From an uncultured Mediterraneibacter sp. (lineage in GTDB: Bacteria > Bacillota > Clostridia > Lachnospirales > Lachnospiraceae), in contig CALWLJ010000013.1 of the NCBI GenBank assembly GCA_944381495.1, forward strand, positions 1 to 64,000: DNA of 64,000 nucleotides. The letters run 5' to 3'. This document shows, piece by piece, positions 24,583-33,602 of this stretch. The position numbers were made by a program, and so were the translations under genes. The notes beneath the pieces are model-generated. The model was not told where the DNA came from. It was given only the letters and a program-made list of their open reading frames with translations, and did not search any database. Each line of letters opens with the position of its first letter. Within the stretch, counting starts at the first letter, position 1.

Positions 24583-26653
24583 GTGGATCAGAGAAGCGGG
24601 GCGGGGACACATTGCGGCGGCATTGTCCTGGGGATTGCTGATGATCTATCTTGCGGTCACTCTCACCAGGCTGAGCCTGGATCCGCAGTATACTTTTTTC
24701 GGCGTGGGGAGCAGTGAACTGCTGTGGATCAGCGAAGGGCTGGGACTGGCCCTTGCCTTTGTAGAGTTTTTCTATCTGCTGCAGCAGAGGAAGCAGGATT
24801 TCTATTACAGTCTGCCGGTAAGGAAAGGGACGGTATTCTGGAGCAGATATGTACATGGAATACTTCACTATATGATCCCTCTGGTAATCGTGATGACAGT
24901 CTGCGGGGTATATCAGAGTACAGTGGATCAGGTCTTTTTCAGTGAGGCGGCAGGATACACGGGAAAGAGTATCCTGATGTACGGGGCTGTTTTCCTGATC
25001 TTCTATCACGCAGGACTCCTGTCTGTGGCTGTCAGCGGCAGTGTGGTTACTGCGGTGTTGGTCTGCGCAGGGATTCTGCTATATGGAGGGACCCTGTCCG
25101 GAAATGTGCTCACCGTATTTTCTGAGAATTTCTTCCGGACTTACTACAGGATCCCGCTGCTGGAAGAGATGGCGACGGTGCTGGACCCGATGGCTCTTGC
25201 AGGGCGCCTGACGGGATGGGAGCTGTATGATCAGAGAGAGATCCTTGCTTTTGTACCCGATGTATCCTATATCGCTGCAGCTGTCCTGTGGATCCTGCTT
25301 TCTCTGTGTCTTCTGATTTATGCGCAGAAAAAACGGAAGACAGAGCGGACGGGAAGAGCCTTCGCCCTACCTGCGGGAGAGAGGGCTGCGGAAATCCTGC
25401 TTGCTTTTCTGGCAGGAGTCTGGCTGGGAAGTTATCTGACGGATCTGACCGGGCTGACGGATTCTCCCTCCGGCGTTCCGGCGGGGGCGGCTCTGTCAGC
25501 GGCAGCAGGCGTCTGTTCGGCGGCAGTTGTCCATCTTGTGCTTGAGGGGACAGCAGGGGGCTGCAGGAAGCAGGCTATACTGAGGAGAAAATGGCAGATG
25601 TCGGCGGTATGTGCAGCCGTGCTTCTTACAATACTGGCATTTCCGGCAGGAGCGTCTTCTTTCGACCGTTATTTCCCTGAAGATGAGACGGAACAGATCG
25701 GGATCAGCATTGACGGGCTGGGAATGGACTATGAGCAATATAGGGATGCGGTTTATGAAACTGGATCATATACCACGGACCAGCAGATGAAGGAATATAT
25801 TCTTGCGGATGAGGGGAAGCGGGCTGTCCTAGCCTGGCTGTCCTCTGTCGTAAACGACGATTCGGCAAATGTAAATGATGCTGTAACAAATGATGCTGTG
25901 GCAAATGACGCTACAGTAAATGACGATGATACCGGGCAGCAGGAGAACGGCAGCGGAGACGGATCTTATACCATCGCAACAGTATGTTATCGTCTGCAGG
26001 ACGGAAGTGAGAAGTACAGAAGATACCAGGTAAGCCGGGAACAGTTCCAGGCATTCAGCTCTGTATATGACACTGTAGAATACAAGGAGAAGGCTTATCC
26101 CGCTATAACTGTGGGGACCATGGCAGACGCCCGTTATACTTGGGAAGACGGAGTGACAGAGACGGATCTGAAACTGACGGAGGATGAGAAGGAAGCCCTT
26201 GCCCTGGCATACAGGGAGGATGTGGAGGCAATGTCCATGGAGGATCTGACGAAGGCGCTGCCGGAGGGATTCGTTTGTGTTGACTCGGAGACAGGCGCCG
26301 GTTCCGCCCGGATGCCGGTATATCCCTTCCATGAGCAGACCTGCGGACTGCTGAGAGAGTACGGCGTTGATATAGAGAAGACAATCAAGGACTATGAGAT
26401 ACGCTCTGTGGAAATGTATGAGCATTACGGAAGCGTAGGGCCTAACATCTCCGGCGGCGTATCAAGGATAATCTGCGACACCCCGGAAGAGATAGAGAAG
26501 TGGAGTGGCAGACTGTTCCCGGAGAGGCTGGATCTGCAGCCGCTGTTGTACCCGTTGGATCACAGCGGAAATATCAGTGATATCCGTGCTGAGGTGGAAG
26601 ATCCGCGGACAAATTCGGTCACAAGGGTTGACTGTTGCCTTCTCCCCGAGTAA
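24557..26653 (+). CDS. Large ABC-2-type permease with extracytoplasmic domain
   Basis: 698 residues. The N-terminal 330 residues contain about seven hydrophobic segments in the ABC-2 permease pattern (with YLLQQRKQDFYYSLPVRKGTVFW, common to Clostridial exporters). One more helix near residue 350 leads to a soluble domain of some 330 residues with no recognised family. That domain carries a low-complexity Asn/Asp/Ala/Val run (about 432-460) encoded by tandem DNA repeats at 25848-25930. Together with the ATPase at 23680 it should form an exporter or a sensor-like complex. Cargo unknown. Confidence 0.8.
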   Translation: MTSGKFFGKWIREAGRGHIAAALSWGLLMIYLAVTLTRLSLDPQYTFFGVGSSELLWISEGLGLALAFVEFFYLLQQRKQDFYYSLPVRKGTVFWSRYVHGILHYMIPLVIVMTVCGVYQSTVDQVFFSEAAGYTGKSILMYGAVFLIFYHAGLLSVAVSGSVVTAVLVCAGILLYGGTLSGNVLTVFSENFFRTYYRIPLLEEMATVLDPMALAGRLTGWELYDQREILAFVPDVSYIAAAVLWILLSLCLLIYAQKKRKTERTGRAFALPAGERAAEILLAFLAGVWLGSYLTDLTGLTDSPSGVPAGAALSAAAGVCSAAVVHLVLEGTAGGCRKQAILRRKWQMSAVCAAVLLTILAFPAGASSFDRYFPEDETEQIGISIDGLGMDYEQYRDAVYETGSYTTDQQMKEYILADEGKRAVLAWLSSVVNDDSANVNDAVTNDAVANDATVNDDDTGQQENGSGDGSYTIATVCYRLQDGSEKYRRYQVSREQFQAFSSVYDTVEYKEKAYPAITVGTMADARYTWEDGVTETDLKLTEDEKEALALAYREDVEAMSMEDLTKALPEGFVCVDSETGAGSARMPVYPFHEQTCGLLREYGVDIEKTIKDYEIRSVEMYEHYGSVGPNISGGVSRIICDTPEEIEKWSGRLFPERLDLQPLLYPLDHSGNISDIRAEVEDPRTNSVTRVDCCLLPE
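25848..25930 (+). repeat. Degenerate 15-bp tandem repeat inside the permease gene
   Basis: About five imperfect units of the type GTAAATGATGCTGT, each encoding Val/Ala-Asn-Asp-x-Val/Ala, in frame (unit length a multiple of three). It lies in the extracytoplasmic part of the protein and is a likely site of copy-number variation between strains. Confidence 0.8.
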
Positions 26654-26689
26654 GCTGTTAAGTGCGAATGAAATGACGGAGCTGTTTTG

Positions 26690-26861
26690 CGGGTCCTGCT
26701 TTCCAGGCAGGACCCGAAGTCTGTGCGATACGCCCGGAGGGCGGCCGCCGTGCTTGCACGAGCGGACATCCGACGGGCAACGGTCATCGAGCGGCAGTGC
26801 CGCGAGATGACCGAGGTATCGCGGTGATCGGATAGGGGAAGATTCCTTCCCCTATCCGATC
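26690..26861. other. Highly structured intergenic element (RNA-like or repeat-like)
   Basis: Between the permease stop and the MATE start, nearly every base can pair. Hairpin 1: 26690-26699 with 26707-26716. A closing stem GCGATAC/GTATCGC (26725-26731 with 26816-26822) encloses three hairpins: GCCC/GGGC (26732-26742), CGTG/CACG (26749-26760), and a long arm CGGTCATC/GATGACCG (26781-26788 with 26806-26813) continued by a GAG/CGA tandem G-A pair and CGGC/GCCG. A final 16-bp perfect hairpin spans 26826-26861. Either a structured RNA with terminator-like end or a mobile palindromic intergenic repeat. No known class was matched. Confidence 0.6.
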
Positions 26862-26884
26862 GAATATGCAAAGGAGGCTTACAT

Positions 26885-28234
26885 ATGACAACGGATATGA
26901 CGAAAGGACGGATCATACCGCAGCTTACGGAGTTTACGATCCCTCTGGTGCTGGGAAATCTGTTCCAGCTGACATATAATGCTGCCGATTCTGTAATTGT
27001 AGGCAGGTTTGTAGGAGATGACGCCCTGGCGGCAGTAGGGACGGCCGGTCCCATCATGAATATGGTGATTCTGTTCATCAGCGGTATGTGTATGGGCGCG
27101 GGAATCCTGATGAGTATGTATTACGGGCAGAAGAATTACCGGGTGCTGGAGAGGCAGATCAGCACTACGCTGCTGGGAGGACTGGCATTTTCCGTGGCAG
27201 TGGCTGTCCTGCTGCTGCTTCTTGCACACCCGATCCTGCTGCTCCTGCAGGTACCGGGGGATATCATCGGCCCTGCGGGGATATATCTGCGGATCATATT
27301 TGTGGGACTGGTATTTACATTTATCTATAACTTTTTTTCCAACACTTTGAGAGCATTGGGAGACAGCAAGGTGCCCCTCTATTTTCTGATCATAAGCGCA
27401 GTGTTGAATGTGGTTGGGGATCTGTTCTTCGTAGTGGTGCTGAAATGGGGCGTGCCGGGCAGTGCTCTGGCAACTGTCCTCAGCGAGGCGCTGTGCTGCC
27501 TCTGCTGTGTGATCTACATTAAGAAGAAAGTGCCTCTGCTCTGTCTGGGAAAGAAGTGGAGAGTGTTTGACGGATCTCTGCTGGCGCGGACATTTTCTTA
27601 CGGCATTACAAGCGCATTGCAGCAGATGTGCGTCCAGCTGGGCAAGATTTGTGTACAGACGGTGGTGAATGTACAGGGGGTTGCTTTTATCGCTGCGTTT
27701 ACCGCTATCAACCGGGTAGATGATTTTGCCATGACGCCTCAGCAGAATATTGCTCATGCATCTACCACATTTATGGCTCAGAACAGAGGAGCGGGCAATA
27801 TCCGCAGGATGAAGCGGGGATTCCTCTGTTCTGTATTTCTGGAACTTGTATATACAGCTGCGGTTTTTGCTGTTGTATTTGTCTTTGCAAAACCGATCAT
27901 GCAGCTGTTCGTGGATGATGGCTCAGAGGAAGTTATTGGCCTGGGCGTGTCTTATCTGAAGCTGATTGCCTTCATGTATGTGATGCCTGCGGCTACGAAT
28001 ACAATCCAGGGATTTTTCCGGGGAATTGGGGATTTGAAGGTTACACTGATCAGCACGGTGCTGAATATGTCAGCGCGTTTTCTTGCCGCATGGCTTATGA
28101 TCCATATCATGCATGGCGGATTTGACCGGCTTGCCTGGGCAAATTTCTTCGGATGGGTGGCTATGCTGGCTCTTCAGATTCCATTGTTTACCATTCACTG
28201 GAGAAAAGAGAAGGCAGCGAAACCAGATGCTTGA
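26885..28234 (+). CDS. MATE-family efflux transporter
   Basis: 449 residues, twelve membrane helices expected. The opening IIPQLTEFTIPLVLGNLFQLTYNAADSVIVGRFVGDDALAAVG is the classical MATE N-terminus, and the second half repeats the pattern (GITSALQQMCVQLGKICVQTVVN). AAAGGAGG is 7 bases before the ATG. MATE proteins expel drugs or metabolites using Na+ or H+. It directly follows the structured element at 26690-26861, whose last hairpin ends 23 bases before the start codon, so expression may be influenced by that structure. Confidence 0.94.
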   Translation: MTTDMTKGRIIPQLTEFTIPLVLGNLFQLTYNAADSVIVGRFVGDDALAAVGTAGPIMNMVILFISGMCMGAGILMSMYYGQKNYRVLERQISTTLLGGLAFSVAVAVLLLLLAHPILLLLQVPGDIIGPAGIYLRIIFVGLVFTFIYNFFSNTLRALGDSKVPLYFLIISAVLNVVGDLFFVVVLKWGVPGSALATVLSEALCCLCCVIYIKKKVPLLCLGKKWRVFDGSLLARTFSYGITSALQQMCVQLGKICVQTVVNVQGVAFIAAFTAINRVDDFAMTPQQNIAHASTTFMAQNRGAGNIRRMKRGFLCSVFLELVYTAAVFAVVFVFAKPIMQLFVDDGSEEVIGLGVSYLKLIAFMYVMPAATNTIQGFFRGIGDLKVTLISTVLNMSARFLAAWLMIHIMHGGFDRLAWANFFGWVAMLALQIPLFTIHWRKEKAAKPDA

Positions 28235-28415
28235 TGACAGTTTATGCTGTTTTTCGAAAAGCATAGTATTTTTTTCGACTTATGACAGGATTCCTCCTTT
28301 TTTTCATATGGAAAATGATACCCTCTTTTAAGCAGGGCTGTGTAAAACGGGGTTAAACCGACTTGCACGCCTGTAAGGAGAAAGCATTCCATGTTGGAAA
28401 AGGAGGAATAATAAT

Positions 28416-29096
28416 ATGAACATGAAAAAGAAAATTGCTGCATCCCTTATAGTCATTATGGCTCTGGCGGCGGCTGTCTGTGCTGGAGTCTGGTTTTACA
28501 TAAACCGCTTTGATCCTCAGGCGTATGTCCAGGCTGTGCTGGATGTATCATATAAGGATGAGACAGAAGCTTATATGGAAATTGCCCGTGTAACAGAAGA
28601 GGAGGCAGATGCTGTCTTCGAGAATAATCTGGACGCTACAATGGAGGAATTTGAGTCTTCGCCCATGCCGGAAGAACTGAAGCCTCAGTACCGGGAGCTG
28701 TTCGGAGAGATTGCGAAGAGTGTGAACTATACGGTGGGCGAGGCCGTGCGGGAGGAGGACGGAAGCTTCAGCGTTCCGCTGAAGATAAAGCCGATCACTC
28801 TGTTTGCAGATACTTATGACCAGTTTCGGGATAAAGCACAGGAGTATGCGGACCAGGTGACAGACCGCGTGATGCAGGGAGATGAGATGCCTTCGGATGA
28901 GGAGATGCAGGCGGAGGTATACCGGATTTACTATACCGTACTGAAAACTGCCATGGATGAGGGACCATTGTACGGGGAGGCGCAGGACATTACTCTGCGG
29001 GTAGCGAAAAATGATGCCGGCGAATATAAGATAGATACAGAAGACATGCAGGAGCTGGATACACGATTGATCGAGGACGGGGAAGAAAAAGAGTGA
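28416..29096 (+). CDS. Membrane-anchored extracytoplasmic protein of unknown function
   Basis: 226 residues. A short basic N-terminus (Met-Asn-Met-Lys-Lys-Lys) and one hydrophobic helix (about 7-28) are followed by an acidic alpha-rich domain; no lipobox Cys, so it is an uncleaved anchor or a standard signal peptide. The pattern (YVQAVLDVSYKDET, then pairs of acidic helices, MQGDEMPSDEEMQAEVY) resembles small Clostridial secreted proteins with DUF5105-like annotation, but I cannot assign a family with confidence. AAAAGGAGGAA lies about 8 bases before the ATG. The 180-base gap before it shows no clear promoter. Confidence 0.75.
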   Translation: MNMKKKIAASLIVIMALAAAVCAGVWFYINRFDPQAYVQAVLDVSYKDETEAYMEIARVTEEEADAVFENNLDATMEEFESSPMPEELKPQYRELFGEIAKSVNYTVGEAVREEDGSFSVPLKIKPITLFADTYDQFRDKAQEYADQVTDRVMQGDEMPSDEEMQAEVYRIYYTVLKTAMDEGPLYGEAQDITLRVAKNDAGEYKIDTEDMQELDTRLIEDGEEKE

Positions 29097-29279
29097 AAGG
29101 CTAAGATTTGCAATATTTTTAATCATATTATACGGGAAATCGCTTATTTACTATGCTAGAATAAAGGGGTAAATAAGGAGACAGAGCCCGATAGCACATA
29201 TGAAGCAGACATTGTCTGAACAGTGGGACAGGGCTGTTCCGAAAGCAATCATGATTAGAAAACAGGAGGAAACCAGAAG

Positions 29280-29918
29280 ATGAAGATAGCACTGATCAAT
29301 GAGAACAGTCAGGCGGCAAAAAATGAAGTGATCTGCAACGCACTGAAAAAAGTTGTGGAGCCCATGGGACATGAGGTTTTTAATTATGGAATGTATACAG
29401 CAGAGGACGAGTGCCAGCTGACCTATGTACAGGTTGGTATCCTGGCAGCAGTCCTTCTGAATTCCGGAGCTGCGGATTATGTGATCACAGGATGCGGAAC
29501 AGGCGAGGGAGCCATGCTGGCATGCAACTCATTTCCGGGCGTGATCTGCGGACATGTAGAGGATCCGCTGGACGCCTATACATTTGCTCAGATCAATGAC
29601 GGAAATGCCATTGCCATTCCGTTTGCAAAAGGATTCGGCTGGGGCGGAGACCTGAACCTGGAGTATATCTTCGAGAAACTGTACGTGGAAGAGAGCGGAC
29701 AGGGATATCCCAGAGAACGTGCTGTTCCGGAGCAGAGAAATAAAAAGATCCTGGATGAAGTGAAAGGTGTGACATACCGTAAACTGACAGACATCCTCAG
29801 AGAACTGGACAGAGACCTTGTAAAGGGAGCGCTGAGCGGAGAGAAATTCCAGGAATACTTCTATGCAAACTGCAAGGATGAAGAAATTGCAGCTGTAGTA
29901 AAAGAAATCCTGGGCTGA
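29280..29918 (+). CDS. RpiB/LacA/LacB-family sugar-phosphate isomerase
   Basis: 212 residues, longer than RpiB (about 150). The core is visible: MKIALINENSQAAKNEVI, a Rossmann-like first strand, VITGCGTGEGAMLACNSFPGVICGHV near residue 70 (the family's GxGxGxxxxANK loop) and a C-terminal extension of some 60 residues. The family interconverts aldose and ketose phosphates; this subgroup's substrate is unknown. AGGAGGA lies 10 bases before the ATG. It stands alone, ended by the strong terminator at 30001. Confidence 0.85.
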   Translation: MKIALINENSQAAKNEVICNALKKVVEPMGHEVFNYGMYTAEDECQLTYVQVGILAAVLLNSGAADYVITGCGTGEGAMLACNSFPGVICGHVEDPLDAYTFAQINDGNAIAIPFAKGFGWGGDLNLEYIFEKLYVEESGQGYPRERAVPEQRNKKILDEVKGVTYRKLTDILRELDRDLVKGALSGEKFQEYFYANCKDEEIAAVVKEILG

Positions 29919-30000
29919 TCAGATCATCTTACAGACTGAAGAAGCGGCAGTGATCCTTCGTGGAAGCAGTCATGAGAAGAATCGAATAGAGGATAAAGAA

Positions 30001-30049
30001 AGATGGGAAAAGCGTACACGTTAATCGAATGAGTACGCTTTTCCCATCT
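30001..30049. terminator. Bidirectional terminator, 17-bp perfect stem
   Basis: AGATGGGAAAAGCGTAC (30001-30017) pairs perfectly with its complement at 30033-30049 around a 15-base loop. The A- and T-rich arms provide T-runs in both directions. It separates the isomerase gene from convergent lepB. Confidence 0.9.
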
Positions 30050-30066
30050 GTTATTTCAGTTTTCTA

Positions 30067-30627
30067 TCAGTCAATCAGCTTGATCTGTGTCAGCGGCCAG
30101 TAGCGGAAGACTGCTTCGCCCAGTATCTCATCTCTGGTGACAAATGTATTTTCCCAGTATCGGGAATCCAGTGAATTGTTCCGGTTATCACCCATTACAA
30201 AATAAGAATCTTCCGGTACGGTATAAGGCCCGAATGAACCGACCATTGTTTCTTTGGTCTCTACATCATCCAGCGGCTGGGAAGATCCGTTGATATATAT
30301 CTTTCCATCCCGTATCTCCACGGTCTCGCCGGGGAGCCCGATGATCCTTTTGATAAATAGCTGGCTTTCATCGTCCGGATAGCGGAAGATGATCACATCA
30401 AAACGCTCCGGATCTCCTGCAATGTATGCCAGCCGGTTCCCGATGATACGGTCCCCCGGCATGATCGTATTTTCCATGGAGCCGGAAGGAATCTCAGCAT
30501 TCACGATCAGGAACCTTCCCACGATGAATGCCAGCGCAGCGGCAATGAAGAAAGTCAGTACCCACTGCAAAAGCTCTGAAAGAACAGGATTTTTAATATG
30601 TTTCTTTCGACGACGTCTCTGTTTCAT
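30067..30627 (-). CDS. lepB: Signal peptidase I
   Basis: 186 residues, typical of Gram-positive type I signal peptidases. One N-terminal membrane helix (about 18-40) is followed by box B with the nucleophile Ser (IPSGSMENTIMPGD), box D with the general-base Lys (LFIKRIIGLPGE) and box E (YFVMGDNRNNSLDSRYW). A very basic N-terminus (Lys-Gln-Arg5-Lys2) sits in the cytoplasm. It removes signal peptides from exported proteins at the outer membrane face. Single gene with its own promoter at 30740-30768. Confidence 0.96.
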   Translation of the reverse strand: MKQRRRRKKHIKNPVLSELLQWVLTFFIAAALAFIVGRFLIVNAEIPSGSMENTIMPGDRIIGNRLAYIAGDPERFDVIIFRYPDDESQLFIKRIIGLPGETVEIRDGKIYINGSSQPLDDVETKETMVGSFGPYTVPEDSYFVMGDNRNNSLDSRYWENTFVTRDEILGEAVFRYWPLTQIKLID

Positions 30628-30739
30628 GCAAATACCTCGATAAATGAAATTTTTCTCTTTCCTATACTACTTAAAAGTGATGCAACGGGCAAAATATCTA
30701 TGGTTATAAAATAGCATATCCTGCCAGGCCAACATTGAT

Positions 30740-30768
30740 ATTATATCAGATTGTAAAAAATATTACAG
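30740..30768 (-). promoter_or_regulatory. Promoter of lepB
   Basis: On the minus strand CTGTAA (plus 30763-30768), a 17-base spacer and TATAAT (plus 30740-30745). It lies about 110 bases upstream of the lepB start codon. Confidence 0.6.
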
Positions 30769-30805
30769 AGGTTTTTACATTATGTTTCGAGAATATAGTT
30801 AAACT

Positions 30806-31699
30806 TTATTCAGGAAAGAGCACAGTAACAGAAAGTACCCGGTCTGAAAACTCCGCATGAATACTTCCGCCCATCTGTTCGGTCAGAGCGCGGGCGATGG
30901 ACAGGCCCAGTCCGGTTGCGTCAGAGGAAGCCGTCTCTACGGTGTAAAAGCGGTCGAAGAGTCTGCCGGCACTGATTTCGTCTAATTTCTCCGCGTGGTT
31001 GGAAAAAAGAATCTCTCCGGTTTCTTTCAGCTCAATGACAAGATCTCCGTCACTGTATTTCAGTGCGTTGGAGATCAGATTTCCAATGATCCGGGTCAGG
31101 GCACTGCGGTTCAGAGTACGACGGACTTTTGCCTCTGGCAGATGAATCTCGGGGGTGATTCCGTGCTGCCGGAGGGCGGCATAGAAACCGGAGATGCTGT
31201 CCTCGAGAACCCGATTCAGGATCAGAGGCTCCGCCGGCGTACCGTCAGATACGGAGGTGAAAACTGAGTAGCGGAACAGTTCCTCGGTCAGTTGTCTCAA
31301 AGCTTCCGTCCGGTTTCGAATGATCTTCAGGTAGCGGGAAACTTCATCTGATTTCTCCGTTTTGTCGAGAAGATCCAGATATCCGCAGATGGCGGTCAGA
31401 GGAGTGCGCAGATCATGGGAGATGCCGGTGACTGCGTTCTTTAGCTCCCAGTCGCCCTGCTGAAAACGAAGATGTTCACTTCTCAGTTTCTTTAGCTCTT
31501 TATTTATGCTGTCTGCCAGCTGTCTCATGTAGCGGTCCCCGCTGGAGATATCGATCAAGGTATTGGTATCTCCGGAAATCTTTTCGGCAAATGCATCGGA
31601 TATCTCTCTGGCGGAGCGTCGGAGCAGATGGAGCCGAACCGACTGAATCAGAATGATGATGCAGAGTATGATAATGATCAGGCAGAGCCAGAATTCCAT
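30806..31699 (-). CDS. Sensor histidine kinase (short-sensor type)
   Basis: 297 residues. One N-terminal membrane helix and almost no extracellular loop, then a HAMP-like coiled region, HisKA with the phospho-acceptor His in GISHDLRTPLTAICGYLDLL near residue 95, and HATPase_c with N box GNLISNALKYS and G box DATGLGLSIARALTEQMGG. Such kinases often read the state of an adjoining ABC transporter. It is last in the run regulator (34283)-ATPase-permease-kinase on the minus strand, preceded by AGGAGGT. Confidence 0.93.
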   Translation of the reverse strand: MEFWLCLIIIILCIIILIQSVRLHLLRRSAREISDAFAEKISGDTNTLIDISSGDRYMRQLADSINKELKKLRSEHLRFQQGDWELKNAVTGISHDLRTPLTAICGYLDLLDKTEKSDEVSRYLKIIRNRTEALRQLTEELFRYSVFTSVSDGTPAEPLILNRVLEDSISGFYAALRQHGITPEIHLPEAKVRRTLNRSALTRIIGNLISNALKYSDGDLVIELKETGEILFSNHAEKLDEISAGRLFDRFYTVETASSDATGLGLSIARALTEQMGGSIHAEFSDRVLSVTVLFPE

Positions 31700-31781
31700 A
31701 AGAATGATACCTCCTGTTACTGATATCCCTTAACCGGGATTATTATAATATTTTACAACAAATCATTGCGCAGATTTAATT

Positions 31782-32621
31782 TTACCGCAGGTCCTTTTTC
31801 CGGAAGAGAAAGATTCCCACTGCTGTGACGACTACTGTGACGCCGGCAGAATAGGCCATAAGCAGCATAGGATTTGAGGCCTCCATATTGACATACTGGA
31901 CGGACTGGCCGGTGGGCAGCAGGTCATTCAGAACCTCATAAACTTCCCGTTCGGTACCTTCCAGATACATGGGGTTCGCCATTTCTGCAACGTTTTCTCC
32001 GGAACTGTCAGATCCATCTGCAGAGTAACTGAGGACCTGATAAGTGGGCGGCTGCTCCAGCCTGGCCCGGATATAGATCGCTACAAAGAGCAGGATAAAT
32101 ACAAGCAGGATGTTGATGACAGCTGTGACAGACCGGCTCTGACAAAGCATGGCAATGCATGTGCACAGAGCAGAGAAGGCGGCTCCCATGAAAAAGATCC
32201 CCAGGGCAGTAAGGATCACAGCCTTTATATCGTTGTCAAAGAATCCTGAGAGCGGAAGTCCGACGGCAAGCGCGGCTGCAAGGTAAAACAGACACATGAC
32301 CGCGGAGGCAGCTATGCAGGTAATGAGCCCGGACAGATAGATAGCGGCCCGGGAATGTCCGATGATCAGCTTGTTCCTCATAGCTCCGCTGCTGTACTCC
32401 GCTCCGATAAACAGACTGATAAAGGCGGACAGCAGGATCCCCAGGAACAGGGAATAGAAAAAGAATGTAGTATCCGGCGAAGGATCGGATCCGTAGCTTA
32501 CGGCTTCAACCCAGTTCATGAACTGACTGACCACAGCCAGGATGACCATAAAAATATTGCACAGCCAGAAAGATTTATTTTTAAACAGACGCACGAAATA
32601 TGCGGATAACAGTCTACTCAT
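31782..32621 (-). CDS. ABC-2 permease, lantibiotic/bacitracin-immunity type
   Basis: 279 residues with six predicted membrane helices. The N-terminal LLSAYFVRLFKNKSFWLCNIFMVILAVVSQFMNW and the EYSSGAMRNKLIIGHSR segment are typical of ABC-2 immunity permeases. A large extracytoplasmic loop lies at about 190-250. It overlaps the ATPase gene by 8 bases. With that ATPase and the flanking two-component genes it probably protects against a cell-envelope peptide. Confidence 0.88.
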   Translation of the reverse strand: MSRLLSAYFVRLFKNKSFWLCNIFMVILAVVSQFMNWVEAVSYGSDPSPDTTFFFYSLFLGILLSAFISLFIGAEYSSGAMRNKLIIGHSRAAIYLSGLITCIAASAVMCLFYLAAALAVGLPLSGFFDNDIKAVILTALGIFFMGAAFSALCTCIAMLCQSRSVTAVINILLVFILLFVAIYIRARLEQPPTYQVLSYSADGSDSSGENVAEMANPMYLEGTEREVYEVLNDLLPTGQSVQYVNMEASNPMLLMAYSAGVTVVVTAVGIFLFRKKDLR

Positions 32622-33528
32622 GTTTATTCCCTCCGATCAGATTGACATAATAACTCTCCAGGCTCTCTTCATTTTCAGTCAGAGAGATGACGTCGCATCC
32701 CTCTTCCGCCAGTGCGAGAGTCAGCTGCGTGACATTGACTTTTGCGTAGATGTCCGCCATTGTATCAGAGAAAATATTGTAGTCCAGATTCATTTTATCC
32801 ATGACACGTGCAAAAGCGCGGATGTCAGATACTTGTACCCGGATGCATTTCCGGCAGGCGGCGTCCAGCTCCCCGGCGCTGATCTCCCGGATCATGCGGC
32901 CATGATCGATAAACCCGTAGCAGGTGGCAAGGCGGGAGAGTTCATCCAGGATGTGACTGGAGATGAGGAAAGTAATGCCTTTCTCACGGTTCAGCCGCAG
33001 GATCAGCTCCCGCATCTCAATGATACCCTGAGGATCCAGTCCGTTGACTGGTTCATCCAGGACGAGAAAGTCCGGGTCCCCTGCCAGAGCGATGGCAATA
33101 CCCAGCCTCTGACGCATTCCGAGAGAGAACTTGCCGGCCTTCTTCTGCCCGGTGCTTTCCAGACCCACAAGGGAGAGCAGCTCCGGTATTCCGTCAAAGG
33201 AGGGAAGACCGATGATGCGGTACTGTTCCTTCAGGTTTTCCTCTGCGGTCATATCCGGGTAAAAGGATGGCGTCTCAACGACAGCGCCCATCCTGCGCCG
33301 GCATTTTGTGATGCCCGGTTCATCATGTCTGCATCCGTAGAGGGTGTAGTCCCCGGATGAAGGGGCCAGCAGTCCGCAGATCAGCCGGATGAAAGTGGTC
33401 TTCCCTGCACCGTTGCGCCCGACAAAGCCGTAGATTCCTCCTTTTGGCACGTGAATGGAAAAGTTGTCCAGCGCCTGAAAGCGCCGGTAATTTTTGCTCA
33501 GCGTTTCCGCTGTAAGGATATAGTCCAT
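32614..33528 (-). CDS. ABC transporter ATPase (BcrA/lantibiotic-immunity type)
   Basis: 304 residues. Walker A GRNGAGKTTFIRL, signature FSLGMRQRLGIAIAL, Walker B FLVLDEPVNGLDPQGI and switch His in LISSHIL. About 90 residues follow the ATPase core, as in BcrA. GGAGGCTG precedes the start on its strand. It is second in the regulator-ATPase-permease-kinase operon. Confidence 0.93.
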   Translation of the reverse strand: MDYILTAETLSKNYRRFQALDNFSIHVPKGGIYGFVGRNGAGKTTFIRLICGLLAPSSGDYTLYGCRHDEPGITKCRRRMGAVVETPSFYPDMTAEENLKEQYRIIGLPSFDGIPELLSLVGLESTGQKKAGKFSLGMRQRLGIAIALAGDPDFLVLDEPVNGLDPQGIIEMRELILRLNREKGITFLISSHILDELSRLATCYGFIDHGRMIREISAGELDAACRKCIRVQVSDIRAFARVMDKMNLDYNIFSDTMADIYAKVNVTQLTLALAEEGCDVISLTENEESLESYYVNLIGGNKHE

Positions 33529-33602
33529 AATTCAGCCTCCTGTATTTTGATGACAGGATTGATTTTACGTGGAAAGAGTTAAGAAAGCGGTAAAGGAAAC
33601 AG

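Noticed and set aside
26690-26861. CRISPR array or insertion-sequence remnant
   Set aside because: The palindromes are all different, there are no regularly spaced repeats, and no transposase piece lies nearby.
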